Positions 32,820-45,830 of a DNA stretch of 64,000 nt are shown here, piece after piece. The translations under genes and the position numbers were made by a program. Origin of the DNA: Neostapfia colusana (taxonomy: Eukaryota; Streptophyta; Magnoliopsida; Poales; Poaceae); the NCBI GenBank assembly GCA_030760725.1, contig JASWHV010000090.1, positions 1-64,000 on the forward strand. The letters are read 5' to 3'. Position 1 is the stretch's first letter. The number at the start of each line of letters is the position of its first letter. The notes below the pieces were generated by a model. The model did no database searches, was not told where the DNA came from, and saw nothing but the letters and a program-made list of their open reading frames with translations.

Positions 32820-35800
32820 TCATTTTCGCATATCATAAGTCTCGACATCTTGAGCGTCTTCAACCAAGTCATCGAGTCCTGCACTAGGCTCGACGATGAA
32901 TGACTCTGGCAACTCTTCTTGGTAAACCTCATCAACTTCATTAGTATCATGATATCCATCATCTCCTGGAGTGTATAACCGCTCACGAGGATTCACCTTA
33001 TGTACCACCCACCAAGCATCGAGTTTTTTGCATGGATAAGGTAGATGATACACTTGCTCCACTTGGTGAGCAAGAACAAATGAATCGTATCCTCGTAGCC
33101 GTTCGTTGTGTTTGACTTCCACTATGCCAAATTGGTTTTGTTGAATTCCATGATTGTTATCAAACCAATCACAGTCAAAGAATACTGCTCGAAGATCCTT
33201 ATTACCGACGAAAGCAAATTTAAGAATTTTTTAATGATCTCATAGTAATTAGTTTCACGTCCTTGAGAGTCGATTGCCCTCGTCATAACTCCGGTATTTG
33301 ACGTTGCCGCGAGTGGACGATGAGATTAAAATTGAGTTGTACGGAATCGGAAGCCATTGACGTCATATCGACCGTAACTTCTAACTTTAACCAATCCGTA
33401 GGATAGTTGTCACAAGTCTTCATGGATGTTGGCATCTTTCATGCACAGTCGAAAATATGAAGTTACAAGAAAACTTTGTAAATACTCGTAAGTTATAAGA
33501 AAAATTTGTAAATACTTGTAAGTTATAAGAAAATGTTACATGATCACAAAACCATGATAGTAAGTTAGGTCTTCCGTTTATTCCATCTCGTTGCATTGCT
33601 TCTACTTGTTTGCTTGTGAAACTCTCTGTACGAAAAGAAGAATTTTAGAACAGATCTGTTCCATTTATGATCAGTAGCAGAAATGTAGGACAAACACTTA
33701 CTCGAAATATTTGTCCATCTCATCTTTATAAGCATACATGTAGAGGAAAGCAACATTCTTTTCTTCTGCGGTAGAGTTGTAGGAATTGCAACTACCAACT
33801 GCAGTGCCTCTTTTTGCAAAAGTGGAGAAATCGCTACAAGGAGGTTGATCATCCATATTGTACCGCATTGCCGAAGTATTGACTTTGTGTTCCTATGCAA
33901 AGTAAACACTTGAAAAATATCCTACTTCCTTAATAGTAAATGCTTCGGTGATGCACCCTTCTACCTTTGCCATGTTACGAACCATTGGTTTCAGATATCT
34001 TAGCACTCTTTCAATATGATACATCCACCTATATTGCACGGGACCACCCACTTTAGCTTCATATGGAAGATGAATAAGGAGATGTTGCATTGGATTGGAG
34101 AAGCCTGGAAGAATTTTTCCCATCTTAATAATACCGGTATCTTCTTCTCCAACTTACTCATCATCTCTATCGTGATTTCTTTAGCACAGAGCTATCTATA
34201 GAAGTGGCTAAGCTCGGCTAGCACCTTCCACACCGCATCGTCAAATAGCCCTAAAACATAATAGGTAGAAGTCTATCCATGATTATGTGATAATCGTGAC
34301 TCTTCAACCCAGTTAGTTTTCCCATTTTCACATTCACAGCTCGTTTTAGACTAGCTGCGTAACCATCTGGGAATTTCAAACTTTTCAACCATTCGAGTAC
34401 ATCTTCTTTTCTTTGGGTCGAAGACAGAAGGAAGCACGTGGTTTACCATCACATTCAAAAAGCTCAAGAGTTGGACGGTTACAAAGCTCAGCCTGATCCT
34501 TTTAAGCCTTTGTATTGTCTTTCGTTTTGCCCGTCATGTTCATGCATGTGCTTATGATACATTCCCCCATGTTACACTCTTGATGCGTGACATCAATGTT
34601 GTGCATTAGTATCAACGACTTCACATATGGTAGCTCCTATAGTCCACATATATGAGTCCAATTGTAATCATCTCTAAAACCGAGAAAATATCCAGGACGA
34701 TCTTTATCTGGCAACAATTTATCCAACATATCAGATACTTCCGACCCGTTAAGACGTTTCGGTGGTACTTTAGTGGCAACGGTGTCCTTTCTGAATACAT
34801 TCCTCTGTTTCCTAAACATGTGATTCGAAGGAAGCCAACGTCTGTGACAATCAAAATAACATATCTTTCCTCCATGAGTAAGTCGAAAACAATCAGTGTC
34901 AGAAGCACATATTGGACACGTCAAACGACCATGAGTGCTCCATACAGAAAACATGCCATACGTCGGAAAATCATGGACATACCACAAATAAGCAGCTCGA
35001 AGGTTGAATCACTGCTTCTTGTAATTGTCGTACGCTTCGACTCCTGTCCACAACATTTTCAATTCTTCGATCAGCGGTTTCAACATCACGTTGAGACGTG
35101 ACCCAAGATGATCTAGCCCAGGTAAAATGAGGCTAAGGAAGATGAACTCATACTTCATCTAGAGGGCCGGTGGTAGATTGTACGGAATGAAAAGACAGGC
35201 CAACAGGAGTATGGTGAAGCGTTTGTACTGAACGGTGAGAATCCATGTGCCACCAACCCAATCCGAACATTTCTCGCATCACGGCCAAACTCTGGATCAA
35301 ACCGGTACAATGCCTTCGATGCCTCACCGTCGGACGGGTGCGTCATGACTTCTTTGTTCTGACGTACACCTTCTTTGTGTCATCTCATGTGTCTCACAAT
35401 TTTTTTCGAAAGAAATAAACACTTCAACCGAGGTGTCACGGGTAAGTATCGAGGCTGCTTACGTGCCACTTCTATCGTAACATTTTCACAATCTTCATTA
35501 ACGACTTCGACATACCTCGATTCACCACATTGTAAACATTTCTTCTCTTTTGCATGTTCTTTCTAGAAAAGCATGCAGATTTTTGGACACATATCAATCT
35601 TCTCATATTTCATATCGAGACCCGTCAATTTCTTTGCGTGATACATATCTTTAGGCACTTTATGGGGCCGTGGATGGATATCGCTGATCAATTTTATGAG
35701 GTCGTTGTAACAGTTATTAGAAAAGAAATACATAGACTTAATTGCCATAAGTCTAGTCATGAAAGTGAGGAGGGTCACTTCCGTGTGTTCATGCAGCGGC

Positions 35801-36150
35801 TGTTCTGAAGTTTTGAGAAGCTCGAAGAACGCTTCAACCTCCGTTGTAGGTGGATCCTCCGTAAGGTCTAGATGTATAGCTTCTAGCATCTCATCATCCT
35901 ATCATCTCCCGTAATATCATCAATATCTTCTTTCACTTCTTGTATAGCTTTAGAAGCTATCTCGCCATGAAAGGTCCATATCTCATAACATGGTGTGTAT
36001 CCGTTTTGACACAAATGTATCGAAAGTTCCACTTTGTCCAAAAACTTGGTATTCCGACATTTCGTATATGGGCACCGCACCTTATCGATATTTATAACAA
36101 AAATGCTCGATCTACAAAAGCATCTGTCTTGGCGAACCACTCATTTGAGT
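32820..36150 (-). pseudogene. CACTA B TNP2-type transposase relic
   Basis: In order on the minus strand: the N-terminal Transposase-associated domain (VRCPYTKCRNTKF, IWTFHGE; 36090-35960); a linker with EDPPTTEVEAFFELLK; the Transposase_21 core (DFPTYGMFSVWSTHGRLTCP, HGGKICYFDCHRRWLP, FRKQRNVFRKD; 34970-34760); a DUF4218-like block (LPYEAKVGGPVQYRWMYHIE; 34090-34010); and a DUF4216-like C-terminus (WWVVHKVNPRERLYTPGDDG; 33030-32950). Family proteins cut the element ends. Frame changes and stops occur between blocks, so no intact enzyme remains. Confidence 0.82.
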
Positions 36151-36599
36151 GACCACCAGATCTGCTCTTTCAACCAGTATACATCCAACTGCGGTCTTCA
36201 CCCATGTTTTACTCTGCAGTATGAAGCTAGAGAAATTACATTCACTTTACATCTATTGGAAGGGATAGGTCCTAAACCCACCCAAGAGTGACCGAGAGGA
36301 GCGTGCTTATAACGAGACGCGGGGTTCGGATCCAGACAAAATTTTGGTAGCATAACCCCTCTGTTCCCCAACTGCACGCCCGATAATGGTGTAGCGGAGA
36401 ACATTAGGGTTACACCGTCGAAATTTTTTCCGAATCCAGACCCCAAGTATCGTCATAAGCACGCCCACTGAGTCACTTACAGGCTGTCCAAAAAGGGATA
36501 ATTCTGAACCTACATGCCTCACATGCGTAACGCATGTGAGACGGGCTGGTCCAAAAAGGGTGACGTATATTGTATAGGTTACGTTAATCTTACATTTTG

Positions 36600-36675
36600 G
36601 AGTGATTTATGAGAGAGAGAGAGAGGTAAGAACGAGAGAGAGGAGGAAAGAACGAGAGAGAGAGAGAGACATAGA
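36600..36675. repeat. (GA)n-rich low-complexity tract
   Basis: Interrupted runs of GAGAGA between CACTA B leader sequence and the following fragment. A weaker version is at the equivalent place in C (48635-48660). Confidence 0.8.
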
Positions 36676-36824
36676 AGTGGGCCAGCCGTCCTAAGTTAAG
36701 CTCCATCGGGTCCTGCCAGTGATGACGTATGAGCCAAAGTTCGCCACTATGGGATTCTAGATCAAAACCGTGAAGAAAATGGTTCCACAGGGTTCTCGAC
36801 GGTGCTCTACTTTGTTTAAGCGTG

Positions 36825-36985
36825 GCAATGGGGAAAATTGACTTTTAGGCGGCCCAACTGTCGTGCCATAAATGGGCTGTGCTCGGCTGAGCCAGCCCGA
36901 GGCCCGTTTATTTACATATCGATATTATACACTAAAGCAATCAAATTAAACTCAAATTTCTAACAATTCTCAACTAAATAATAAA
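36825..36985. mobile_element. Fragment related to the GGGCC-type hAT element
   Basis: Contains CCATAAATGGGCTGTGCTCGG and CCCGTTTATTT, as in the small element at 42561-42994, then AT-rich sequence. No ends are visible. A similar fragment is at 48781-48870 next to CACTA C leader sequence. Confidence 0.4.
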
Positions 36986-36999
36986 AAACTGATCCCAGC

Positions 37000-37725
37000 A
37001 TGATACTCAGAAAGAACAAGAGAGAGCCAAGAGATCAACTTAAATATTCTCAGATGATCGGTTCACTCATGTACTTAGCAAGCGCAACGCGTCCCGATAT
37101 CTCATTTGCTGTGAGCAAATTGAGCAGGTTCATGTCAAACCCGGGTATAGATCATTGGCATGCACTTGAAAGGGTTATGCGCTACTTGAAAGGTACGATG
37201 AGTTATGGAATTCACTATACGGGGCATCCGGCCGTGCCTGAGGGTTATAGTGATTCGAACTGGATCTCTGATGTTGATGAGCTCTATGCCACGAGTGGAT
37301 ATGTGTTCACTCTAGCTGGTGGCGCTGTATCATGGAGGTCTTGTAAACAGACCATATTGACGAGGTCAACCATGGAAGCAGAACTCACTACTTTAGAGAC
37401 AACAACTGCGGAGGCAGAATGGCTGCGAGAGCCCTTGATGGATTTGCCTGTGGTTGAGAAACCATTGCCGGCAATCCTTATGAACTGTGATAATCAGACT
37501 GTCATTATCAAGGTGAACAGTTCTAAGGATAATTCAAAATCATCAAGACATGTCAAGAGACGACTAAAATCTGTCAGGAAAATGAGGAACTCCGGAGTTA
37601 TTACTGTTTCGTACATACAAACAGATAAAAACCTGGCAGATCCCTTTACGAAGGGACTATCACGTAATGTGATAGAAAGTGCATCGAGGGAGATGGGTTT
37701 GAGACCCATGGATATGACACCATAG
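37000..37725 (+). pseudogene. Copia pol fragment: end of RT and RNase H
   Basis: An open frame of 241 codons with no start of its own. It covers the end of the reverse transcriptase region (MIGSLMYLASATRPDISFAV) and RNase H: GYSDSNW, SGYVFTLAGGAVSW, RSTMEAEL, NCDNQTVI and LADPFTKGLS. The reading frame is undamaged here, but a lone RNase H fragment is not a gene. It is a different lineage from the Copia at 22731-29773, judging by its sequence and LTR. Confidence 0.85.
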
Positions 37726-38274
37726 TAGTAACCCAGCCTATGTGATCGGAGATCCCGTGAATTAGGATATGGGATAAACAAGCTAGCGGTTCACTGAGGA
37801 GAGTACTTCGTTGAGACCCTCTCTATGTGAAGATGCACAAATGTACTCTCAAACTGTAAGGCAGGTTGGTACTAAGCCTTAATGTGTTTATGTTGGCTAT
37901 GTGTAGCAAAGATGTCGTCCTACAGGGCAATCTTGAAAGAAACACACCTATATAAGTTCCGACTGTCTAACGTCGCAGTCTGTGAGATTTGGGTGATCTC
38001 TAGAAAAACTCATGAAGAGACCAGGGAGTACGACGCATATGCTCCACCCGCGGGGTAGAATACTAGTAGTCAAGTACTAGTAATGGTCTTTGAGTGAAAT
38101 TGGTTCGCACAAAACTTGCAATTCAAGGCATAGTCCATTGTTCAAGTTGTGAATTGATGTAACTTAAAGATCTAGGCAGAAGTTCAACTTAACAGTCTCT
38201 GCTGAAACACTAGTATATCAAACAAGGAACGAGAATGATGTCTCTCCTAATGGCTTTGAGATCTGGTGGGGGAT

Positions 38275-39147
38275 TGTTAGAATTTAGGGCTAGGCCCAAT
38301 AGAAATTCTGAATAATTCCAAATAAATCTCAAAGGCCCATTAGTGCCAAAGTGAGTGGTGTTGTGTGTTTAGTCCCACATGGGAAGTTGGAGGGGAGCAA
38401 CTCCTACATATAAGGGAGCTTGTTCTACCACTACTTGAGTGAGTGAGAACATGAGATGAGAGGGGTGGCCCACGCGCGCTCCTCCTCCTCCTCCTCGCTC
38501 GCCTCGCCACGCCACGCCACGCCACGCCATGCCCCGCACACGCGCGCGCGCGTGTGTTCGTGTGAATTCGAGCCGAGCCCAACTTTTATTTTTGCTGTCG
38601 AAGAAATACGAGTTGGACTCTGGGCTTCGAATTGGGCCGGGTCTATTGGAGACGGACGTGTCTACAACAACCGAGTCGGTTCAGATGCGGATCCTCCGAA
38701 TTGCCTCTCCAGGACTCTATAAATAGCGGGCGTGCGCGGCAGGGAGTGGAATCCACGATCACGATCCCATGTTCGAGTTCCTTGCGCCGCCTTTGTAGCC
38801 TACTCCATCCCGAGCGCCGGCGTGCACCGACGATCGGGAGAGCAGGTCTCCAGAATCTCTCGCCCCTGCGATCCTGCACCGGGAAAGGGCGAATAAGGTT
38901 TTTGGGAAGCGCTTCGCGCGACTGCTCGCGTTTTCATCACGGGTCGTCTACCGCCGAGATCGGGCACTGCTGCCCGACGACGCCACCAACGTCTGCAGCG
39001 ACAAATCGTCGTCAGAGTTACAGCGATTTCTCCGGCTTCCAATCGGTACGCAAATATTCTCGTTCTGATTATCGAGCAGTGTTTCTCGCTGTTGGATTAG
39101 CATATTTTTTCCGAAATTGTTCAGTAAATTGCCTTTTACATCTAACA
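38275..39147 (+). repeat. Copia-2 3-prime LTR
   Basis: Starts TGTTAGA directly after the polypurine tract and ends TCTAACA, a perfect 7-bp terminal inverted repeat of 873 bp in total. It holds a GCCAC pentanucleotide run near 38507-38531, a CG-alternating tract and a TATA box. The following GTACT would be the target duplication, but its partner is lost. Confidence 0.8.
38718..38725 (+). promoter_or_regulatory. TATA box in the Copia-2 LTR
   Basis: TATAAATA inside the LTR, with GC-rich sequence downstream where the R region is expected. Confidence 0.6.
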
Positions 39148-42100
39148 GTACTGACTTTGCTGCCCCTATTAATTCCAGTCATTAACCGTGTTACGCTAAA
39201 AATACCATCAAATGCCATTCATGTTAGTTATTGCCGATGCATGTTACCACCTAGAGGATGCAGTATTCACAATGAAATTACCTATGCCTGCGGCTATATT
39301 GGCGCTAGCATCCGCACACACCACAATACCTGCATGTGGCTTGTAAATGTGTATGCACCGAGTCAGTTCACAATGATCTTTGATATGAATTCTCAATGCC
39401 CTCCACTCCCATTTCTTACTGCTAGCTAAACAGGGCATTGTTGGCACTCACCATCCTCTTTGTTTCATGTAAAAGAGATGAGACTCTTTGTTCCGTTGTG
39501 GTCCTTAAATAATAGATGTGTGTGTGCGAGATAAGTAGGCGTTGTGCCTTCTTCACATATGCATGGTAGTGTGTACTATTCAGCTACCACACTAATGTTT
39601 TCAGTCTCATTAATGGTGGGGTAGAGTGGCTTAACCAGGTTTCTTTATTAGCTATTCCATCTAGCTTTGTTGTCAGCTCTTGGTGCTTCACCAAGTTGCT
39701 GTCTGGATCCTTGAACCAGCTCTAGACCCTTTGACATGGCCTCATGAGCAATCTATAGTCTGTTGGTTTCATCACATTACTAAAACAACAGGGAGCCGAG
39801 CCTGCTGGGGTGTCACTCCGACTCCTTGATAATCTTGATTTGCTGGACATTATAGAGGGAGCGGAACGCCAAAGTCCTTGAAAGCAAGATGCATACTCCT
39901 GCCCAGGTTGTGTCTGCAATTCAGGATGAAGCGGGTGTCTATGCAATGGCCAAGGCAAAACATCGCTGACTCTAAACACCCACAATCACTATCAGATCAT
40001 CTAGCTGCTTGCTGCTCCATAGAGAATAGAGTTGCGTTACCCTTTTCCTATATAAATTGACAAGAGATGTTGTAAAACGATGTGTTGTACTCATTCTATC
40101 CTTATATATATATACGTCAAGCCACTTCTAGATTTGAATCTCTCTTTTTCGAAAGCTTTGAGTCGATACTCAGCCATATATTAAGCAAGACGAAGATTAC
40201 AGTTTACAGGATGTATGCTAGGTCCGTACAAGCGGTGCGAATCCTGAGCAACAACAGAAGCCAAGAGTTTATCTCGGTGTGGAAAAGTAATAAATGGGTT
40301 GCCGTCTCAACACCTTTGTAATATATTGGACACAAGTATTGGTTGGTCATCCACGATTTTGGTGTCGTGCATCCGTCCATAACCTGTCCTGCACAAGTAA
40401 CCAGATGAACACCTTGCACTTAGAAGGGGCCCATACATGCCAAATCCTATCTGGGTTACCGAGAGTTTAAGTCTCCCTCAAAATGTAACTGTTATGCATG
40501 TCTGAATATTTCAAAAAGAAAATTCTCGGTGCTTCCTATCCCGATCCGGTTCGAACATGGATCCCTAGTTACTATGCGAATCATTCTCACCTCATTGTAA
40601 TATTTCTCCAGATTCTTTGGTGAGTGTGGTTGTTACCATGCGTGATAGAGTGTCCACTGTGTTCACCAACAATCTGAAAGTTTTAACTCATGGAGTAAAT
40701 TTCCATCAGTGTGTCAGATATCTACCACTACTCATGTGACTCATTGTATAAAAACCACATGAATGTGATGCCACTAAAACTACATCATCTACAACTAACC
40801 TTACAAAATATTCACAGTAGGATCTCCATTGAAAAATAAGAAAGAACCATAATATGAATAAATTGTCACGCACAAATTAGAAACACCATACAAGAAACGA
40901 TTAAAAAAATTATTGTCCACTAGCTACTAGAAAAGGTTAACACATGAACATAAAAGCTCTAGTTAATCATTACAGATTATGTCAGAAGTAACAACACTGA
41001 TGATCCACCAACCCGTCAGCAAACATCCTGAGTTAAAAAATCCATTATTCTGAATATGCTTATCCAAATTCAGTCTTAATGTACCATATGGAAAGATACA
41101 TAAATGCTCTGTAAAAGCTTCAATTAGGCTGGAGTATCATTCCATCATACGGTACCCAAAAATCCTCTTGGCCGTCCATGTGACGCGCTTGGCGAAATGC
41201 CCGAGATCAAGCAACCGCCGCTGTCCATGGAGGGAGGCTGGCAACGAACCTGTGCGCATCATCGAACACCTCAGCGCACGCCTGGTCTAGTTCCGGCTGT
41301 CCCAGACGTGCCGTTCCTGAAGGTGCCCGAGACGTGTGGGCACTGGTACGCTGTTCATACCCGTCGCTCAAACGAGCAGCAACCCACATACAGATTAAGT
41401 ATCACAGTCACTTGTTATACCTAAATGAATATAATGTGCATGATGAAATTATATGTTCTTATGACCATAATGGTGACAACATCCTCATCTTGGAGGCTGG
41501 CCACCCTTGGGTCTAAAACATGTATACTCCCTCTATGTTTCTCATGACCTTTGCTGTCAATTCTCAATGCCTCCGACTCCCGTTGCTTACTGGTTGAAAA
41601 ATTACTAATTGTTCGCACTCCCACTCTTTGTTCCATATTGTGAAATAGATGAGGCTCTCCGTTCGCCTATGCGACACAATATAGAGAAATGGACATACGC
41701 ACACATGGTGTTGAGTCCACTGGGTCCTTCAATAGATATATTCCTGCTAGATAAGTACGATCCACTGTAATATATGGTAGCATGCACTATTCACCTATCA
41801 CCTTAAAGTTTTCAGTCTCATATAGCGAAGTCACACATATTAAGTCAGGCCACATGGCAGATCGCTACAAGTACCCTCTTGTCCTGCCTTGACCACACAA
41901 AATGTACTTCGCATGTTTAAAGTATATCCTTATACCCGAAAATTTCTTGAGGCCAAGTCGCTGCTATCTGAAATCAGACTGTTACTCGTTGTTCACCAGC
42001 TAGAATGGCATAACAAGGACGGAAATAAAAGTGTGCATAAAAAATCAGTCTTATGAACGCTCGACCATATATATAATGTAATGAATGTATAAACCTATTG

Positions 42101-42560
42101 TCTAACCTGTAGTCTAATGAGCAATTCAATCCCAATAATAGTTGAGTAGTAGCCTGATGTATGCACAATTTTCGTGCATAACATTTTTTTTCACAAAAAT
42201 GAAACGGCCCTGGATTCAGAGTAAAAGAGATTCCAAAGAGGAATTCTTGTACCAATCAGAGATAACAGTAAAAGGTTGAGCAGACCGGTTGGTCTGTGGT
42301 GATTTACTTCTGATATTTTGTATGGTTTTCCGTTTAAGTCATTAAGTATAGTGCATTTTAAACATTAAATTTTTTGTTGATGTGATCTGACACTTATTTG
42401 GATCTGAAACATTTGATTTGCAACTTATCTGTCAATTTGAGTCTCAGTTTCACCCTTTTGCTTATAAGTTTGTTTTCTACTATTCTATTGTTGCCACAGA
42501 AAAAAAATGAAGTTTGTTTTGAAAATGAAAAGTCCCATTATCTCACATGCTAAATATTTC
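39148..42560. other. Mostly unique spacer with a diverged local duplication
   Basis: No gene recognised. About 39340-39620 and 41500-41830 are diverged copies of each other (shared TCAATGCC-CACTCCC, ACTTTTCAGTCTCAT-like and CACTATTCA blocks, same order and spacing). A GC-rich piece at 41170-41390 ends in GCTCAAACGAGCAGCAA, which resembles the repeat R at 43100-43250. The short frames on both strands have no family resemblance. Confidence 0.5.
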
Positions 42561-42994
42561 TATAGATGGCCAACGGGCTGGTCTGGCCCGAGCCCGGCTG
42601 GGCTCGGGCCATAAAAAACTCGGCCTGATAGGGCCCGGAAAAGAATCGGCCTGACACGACCCAAGTTCATTTATGCGTGCCGGGCCATAAACGGGTCATG
42701 CTCGGACCGGGCTGGCCCGTGCCCCGTTTATTTTAAAATACATTAAAAATAGCGAATAATATATTATACGGGTTTAAACGGGCCGTGACGGGTCGGACCC
42801 CGTGGGCTAACCGCGTCATACCACCGGGGCAACCTTAAACGGGACGTGTCGGGCCAGCCCAACGGGCCGGAGGTTAAAGCCCGGGAACGGCCCGCACCGG
42901 GCTTCAGGCCGGCCCGGGTCTGGTTTTTTGGTGCCGGCCATTTTTGTCGGGCTTCGGGCCGGCCTGATTGGCCGGGCCCATTTGGCCACCTATA
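42561..42994. mobile_element. Small non-autonomous hAT element (GGGCC-rich)
   Basis: 434 bp with imperfect terminal inverted repeats (TATAGATGGCCAA at the left, TTGGCCACCTATA at the right). An 8-bp target duplication has one mismatch (AATATTTC at 42553-42560, AATATCTC at 42995-43002). The interior is dominated by GGCCCG/CGGGCC motifs, with an AT-rich centre. The 8-bp duplication supports hAT. Confidence 0.75.
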
Positions 42995-43002
42995 AATATC
43001 TC

Positions 43003-43255
43003 TCCGTACTTTTTATTTTACATGCTAACGTAAAGCGCACGTGTGATTGTTTGTCTGCATGCTATTCTGTTTATGACCTCACCATTGAGCGCTAAGCGCG
43101 CTATTCACTAGGAGAGCGTTGTCCAAACGATCCACCATTTGCATTGCCCATATGCCTCGCATCTTGTGCAACGGTTTTGCGTGCTGCCCTTCTTGAACCC
43201 AAGTTACTAACCGTTATGCTCAAACGAGCGGCAAACCACATGCATATATTACGTA
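43003..43255 (+). repeat. Direct repeat R, copy 1
   Basis: From about 43100 (GCGCTATTCACTAGGAGAGCG) to 43251 (ATATATTAC) it matches 51958-52110 almost base for base. The part just after the hAT end also matches. The two copies bracket CACTA element C. Confidence 0.9.
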
Positions 43256-43274
43256 ATATACCTACAGGAAACGG

Positions 43275-43650
43275 TATAATAGACGATGGCCAGAAACTGT
43301 CGTCTATAAGGCCAAAACCGTCTTATAGATGACGGTAATCTCTTATTGACGATAGTTTTCGACCGTCTACGATTATTAGTCATCTATAAGGTTATATACG
43401 ACGCTAACCGTCGTCTATAATACAATTGATGATGACCACTCCTGGCGGTCGTCAACTGCCACGTGGCACCTAGTGGAGTTGTTTATAGACAACGGTTGTA
43501 CGGTGGCTGTCGTCTATAAGGTGGATCTTATAGACGTCGGTTCTTCTCTGACCGTCTTATTTTATTATGGCTACGACTGCTACTGCTCCACCGTCGTCTA
43601 TAAATATGGCTTATAGACGACGGCTAAGCACCAGAAACCGTCGTCTATAA
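43275..43650. repeat. CACTA C left subterminal repeats
   Basis: Inverted and direct copies of TATAGACGACGGT / ACCGTCGTCTATAAG. Confidence 0.9.
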
Positions 43651-43954
43651 GGCTTGCATTTTTTAAAAAAATTATTGCCCTGGCTTCGAGGCCAGCTCAC
43701 ACAAACAGAAAATAATAGATACCAGCACAAACATATATATCACAAGAAACATTGCAAAATAGTTTGAAAACGATATACACGCGACACACGCCACATTACA
43801 CGCTACACAATCCACTACCGGAGTTTGGAAAGTCGTCCTTCCGCAGTCGTCCAACCAGCGCAAGCTGGGGCAATGGTGTGCGAGCCTCCGTCCCTGATCT
43901 CTGTGATTTGCAAGTGTGCTTTGACAAGTTACAAGTATAAACATGCATATTTGA

Positions 43955-44190
43955 CTAAATTTACTTATTAAAATGCAGAATTGAGCAAGTTAACTAGATT
44001 TTACTATGTTTGAGTAAGTTTGCTCATATTTTAGTAATTTTTAGTAAGATCGACTAAGTTTGAGCAAGTTTAACTAGTTTTGGCTATATTTAACTAGTTT
44101 TGACTAGTTTGGCTATATTTGAGTAACTTTAATCAAATTTTACAAAATTTGAACAGGTTTAACTATTGTTAGTTATTTTGAGTCATTTTG
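43955..44190. repeat. Intronic tandem repeat of CACTA C
   Basis: Degenerate repeats of about 10-20 bp built from TTTGAGTAAG, TTTAACTAG and TTTTGACTA, in an intron between the last exons of the second gene. Elements D (inverse strand) and A have related arrays at the same place. Confidence 0.8.
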
Positions 44191-44359
44191 TATCTGTGCA
44201 CCTGTCGTCGGCACCTGCACCTGCGGCAGCTCCAACGGTGGCGGCGCCCACTACGAAAATACAACCTGTTGTCCTGCGGCCATAGCCTGCAAATAGAGAC
44301 CAAATCATTTCACATAGCATTTATATATTACAAATATTAATTATAATAGTCAGAATTTA

Positions 44360-45830
44360 CCTGCATGGCAGCTTGCAACTAGGGCATATACGAGGTTTGA
44401 TACTCGCCCCTAGCCCTGAGCACCGTTGCCTGCATCTCGTCCCAAGCCATGAGTGTCGCTGCCTGCATCTCGTCCCGATCCCTCAACGCTTCTTGTGTCC
44501 TCTGGAGCTCCTTTCGGACACTCCGTAGCTCCAGCTCTTGGGTCATACGGCTGCTGTTGGACCCACCCTGCTGCGATGAAGAGACTCTCGAGGAAGACCG
44601 CGCCTGCTTCGAGTCGACCACTCCATCGAAGATCGCTAACCTAAACAACGGAGTAAGATTATTAATTTTTGTATCTCAAAATTTGTGATAGTAAACCAAA
44701 AATATTAAAACTCACCGTCCGTGAGGTTTCCCGCCATCGCTTGCATATGCGGCTTCGGGGATAATTGTTGGTGCGCTCTCCCAATCATACCCATCGTCTC
44801 GAAGCCTCCGCGCCTCCTGCCCGTACTTGGCCTAGAAATTCAGGAAAATAACGTCTTCAGAACTATTAAAGAGAATTTAATTAAATTAACAAAATAACTT
44901 ACCAACGCCTCTGACGCCACCTGAAAACGCAGCTGGTCAGACTACGACGGGTCATGTCCCAACTCCCAAGTGACCCCTCTTCCACACCTCGATAGGTGTC
45001 GGCTCCCGACCGCTCTCTCGCTCCTATCGATACGTGTTAGCACAATGAAGATGATAAAATTAGTTAAATAAAATGCGAGTAACACTTACCATCCGTTTAG
45101 ACAGACGTATGTATTCGTCTCCACCTAAACGGTGTTTCAATTCCCTCCCTCTACTGTCTCTACGGGTCTGGGACAAGTCTTGGAAACCCTGGCTCGCCCA
45201 ACGGGCACACAAGGCATGGTACGCGTCCGGGCGGGCATCAAACCACGCTACGCTGACATATACACCAGTTATTATTGGATGAAAACATTGTTCAGAATTG
45301 GATAATGAAGCAAAGTAAAATAAAGAATTTACCTCTGCATATTGCGCCTCCGTCAAGTACTTGTCGGCCACGTCCCTGAACTGTCCTGCCTCACCCTCGC
45401 CCGGATGCAACTTGAAGTACGCCTTGGTAGCTTAAATGCGAGCCGTCGAGAGTAACTGTGTCACGAGCTTTCTGGCGTTGTTATGGAAGGTGATACGAGG
45501 GTGATCCAGTTGCTGCACCTCGTCCTCCAAACGGTATCATGCTTATAATAAACTTGTATTAAACAAATATTCTTAATATATAATAGAATAGTATTACACA
45601 AATATTCTTTATACTTACCATGAAGTCGTGCCACACACCCTCCTGGTGGTTGCCGTGGGCAAGGTCCTGGGCCGTAGTGTAATCGTTCCAAGACGTAGCA
45701 GCTACTCCATTCACTACACCGGGGTAGTGCAAACGGACTAGACGGCCCAAGACACCGTTCACTTGTCGGTGGTGTCCCTGACCACTGAACGAGACATCGT
45801 ACCAAGACCTGATAGATGATTCTCAATTAT
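44360..45830 (-). pseudogene. CACTA C second gene (Transposase_24/TnpA-like)
   Basis: Minus-strand exon blocks: NGVLGRLVRLHYPGVVNGVA and HQEGVWHDFM near 45770-45620, followed by a GTAAGTAT donor; YLTEAQYAEV, then WFDARPDAYHALCARWAS and HRLGGDEYIRLSKRM near 45360-45090; and a coiled-coil tail with ELELRSVRKELQRTQEALRDRDEMQ near 44550-44460. The W-P-A-RWAS arrangement fits the Transposase_24 family of plant CACTA elements. Introns are short. Whether the spliced frame is intact cannot be settled by eye. Confidence 0.65.

Larger units (their letters stand above)
31476..36560 (-). mobile_element. CACTA element B, decayed, minus strand
   Basis: Holds relics of both gene types of a CACTA element in the usual order on the minus strand: TNP2-type transposase (36150-32820), then the second gene (32600-31476). 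Segments match elements C and D, including the leader around 36240-36560 (GGATAGGTCCTAAACCCACC, GGCTGTCCAAAAAGGGA). No terminal inverted repeat or subterminal array was found at either side, so both ends appear lost. It is the only copy here that keeps the transposase core. Confidence 0.75.
36990..39147 (+). mobile_element. 5-prime-truncated Copia element with 3-prime LTR
   Basis: Only the last part of pol, the 3-prime untranslated region, a polypurine tract (GGTGGGGGA, 38265-38273) and a complete 3-prime LTR (38275-39147) are left. Everything 5-prime of the RT/RNase H junction is missing. The break at about 36990 adjoins the hAT-type fragment. Confidence 0.85.

Noticed and set aside
38632..39429. 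265-codon plus-strand frame
   Set aside because: It runs from inside the Copia-2 LTR across its end into flanking DNA, and has no domain.
40080..40460. Possible LINE 3-prime end
   Set aside because: No reverse transcriptase motif, no poly(A) tail and no target duplication could be found.
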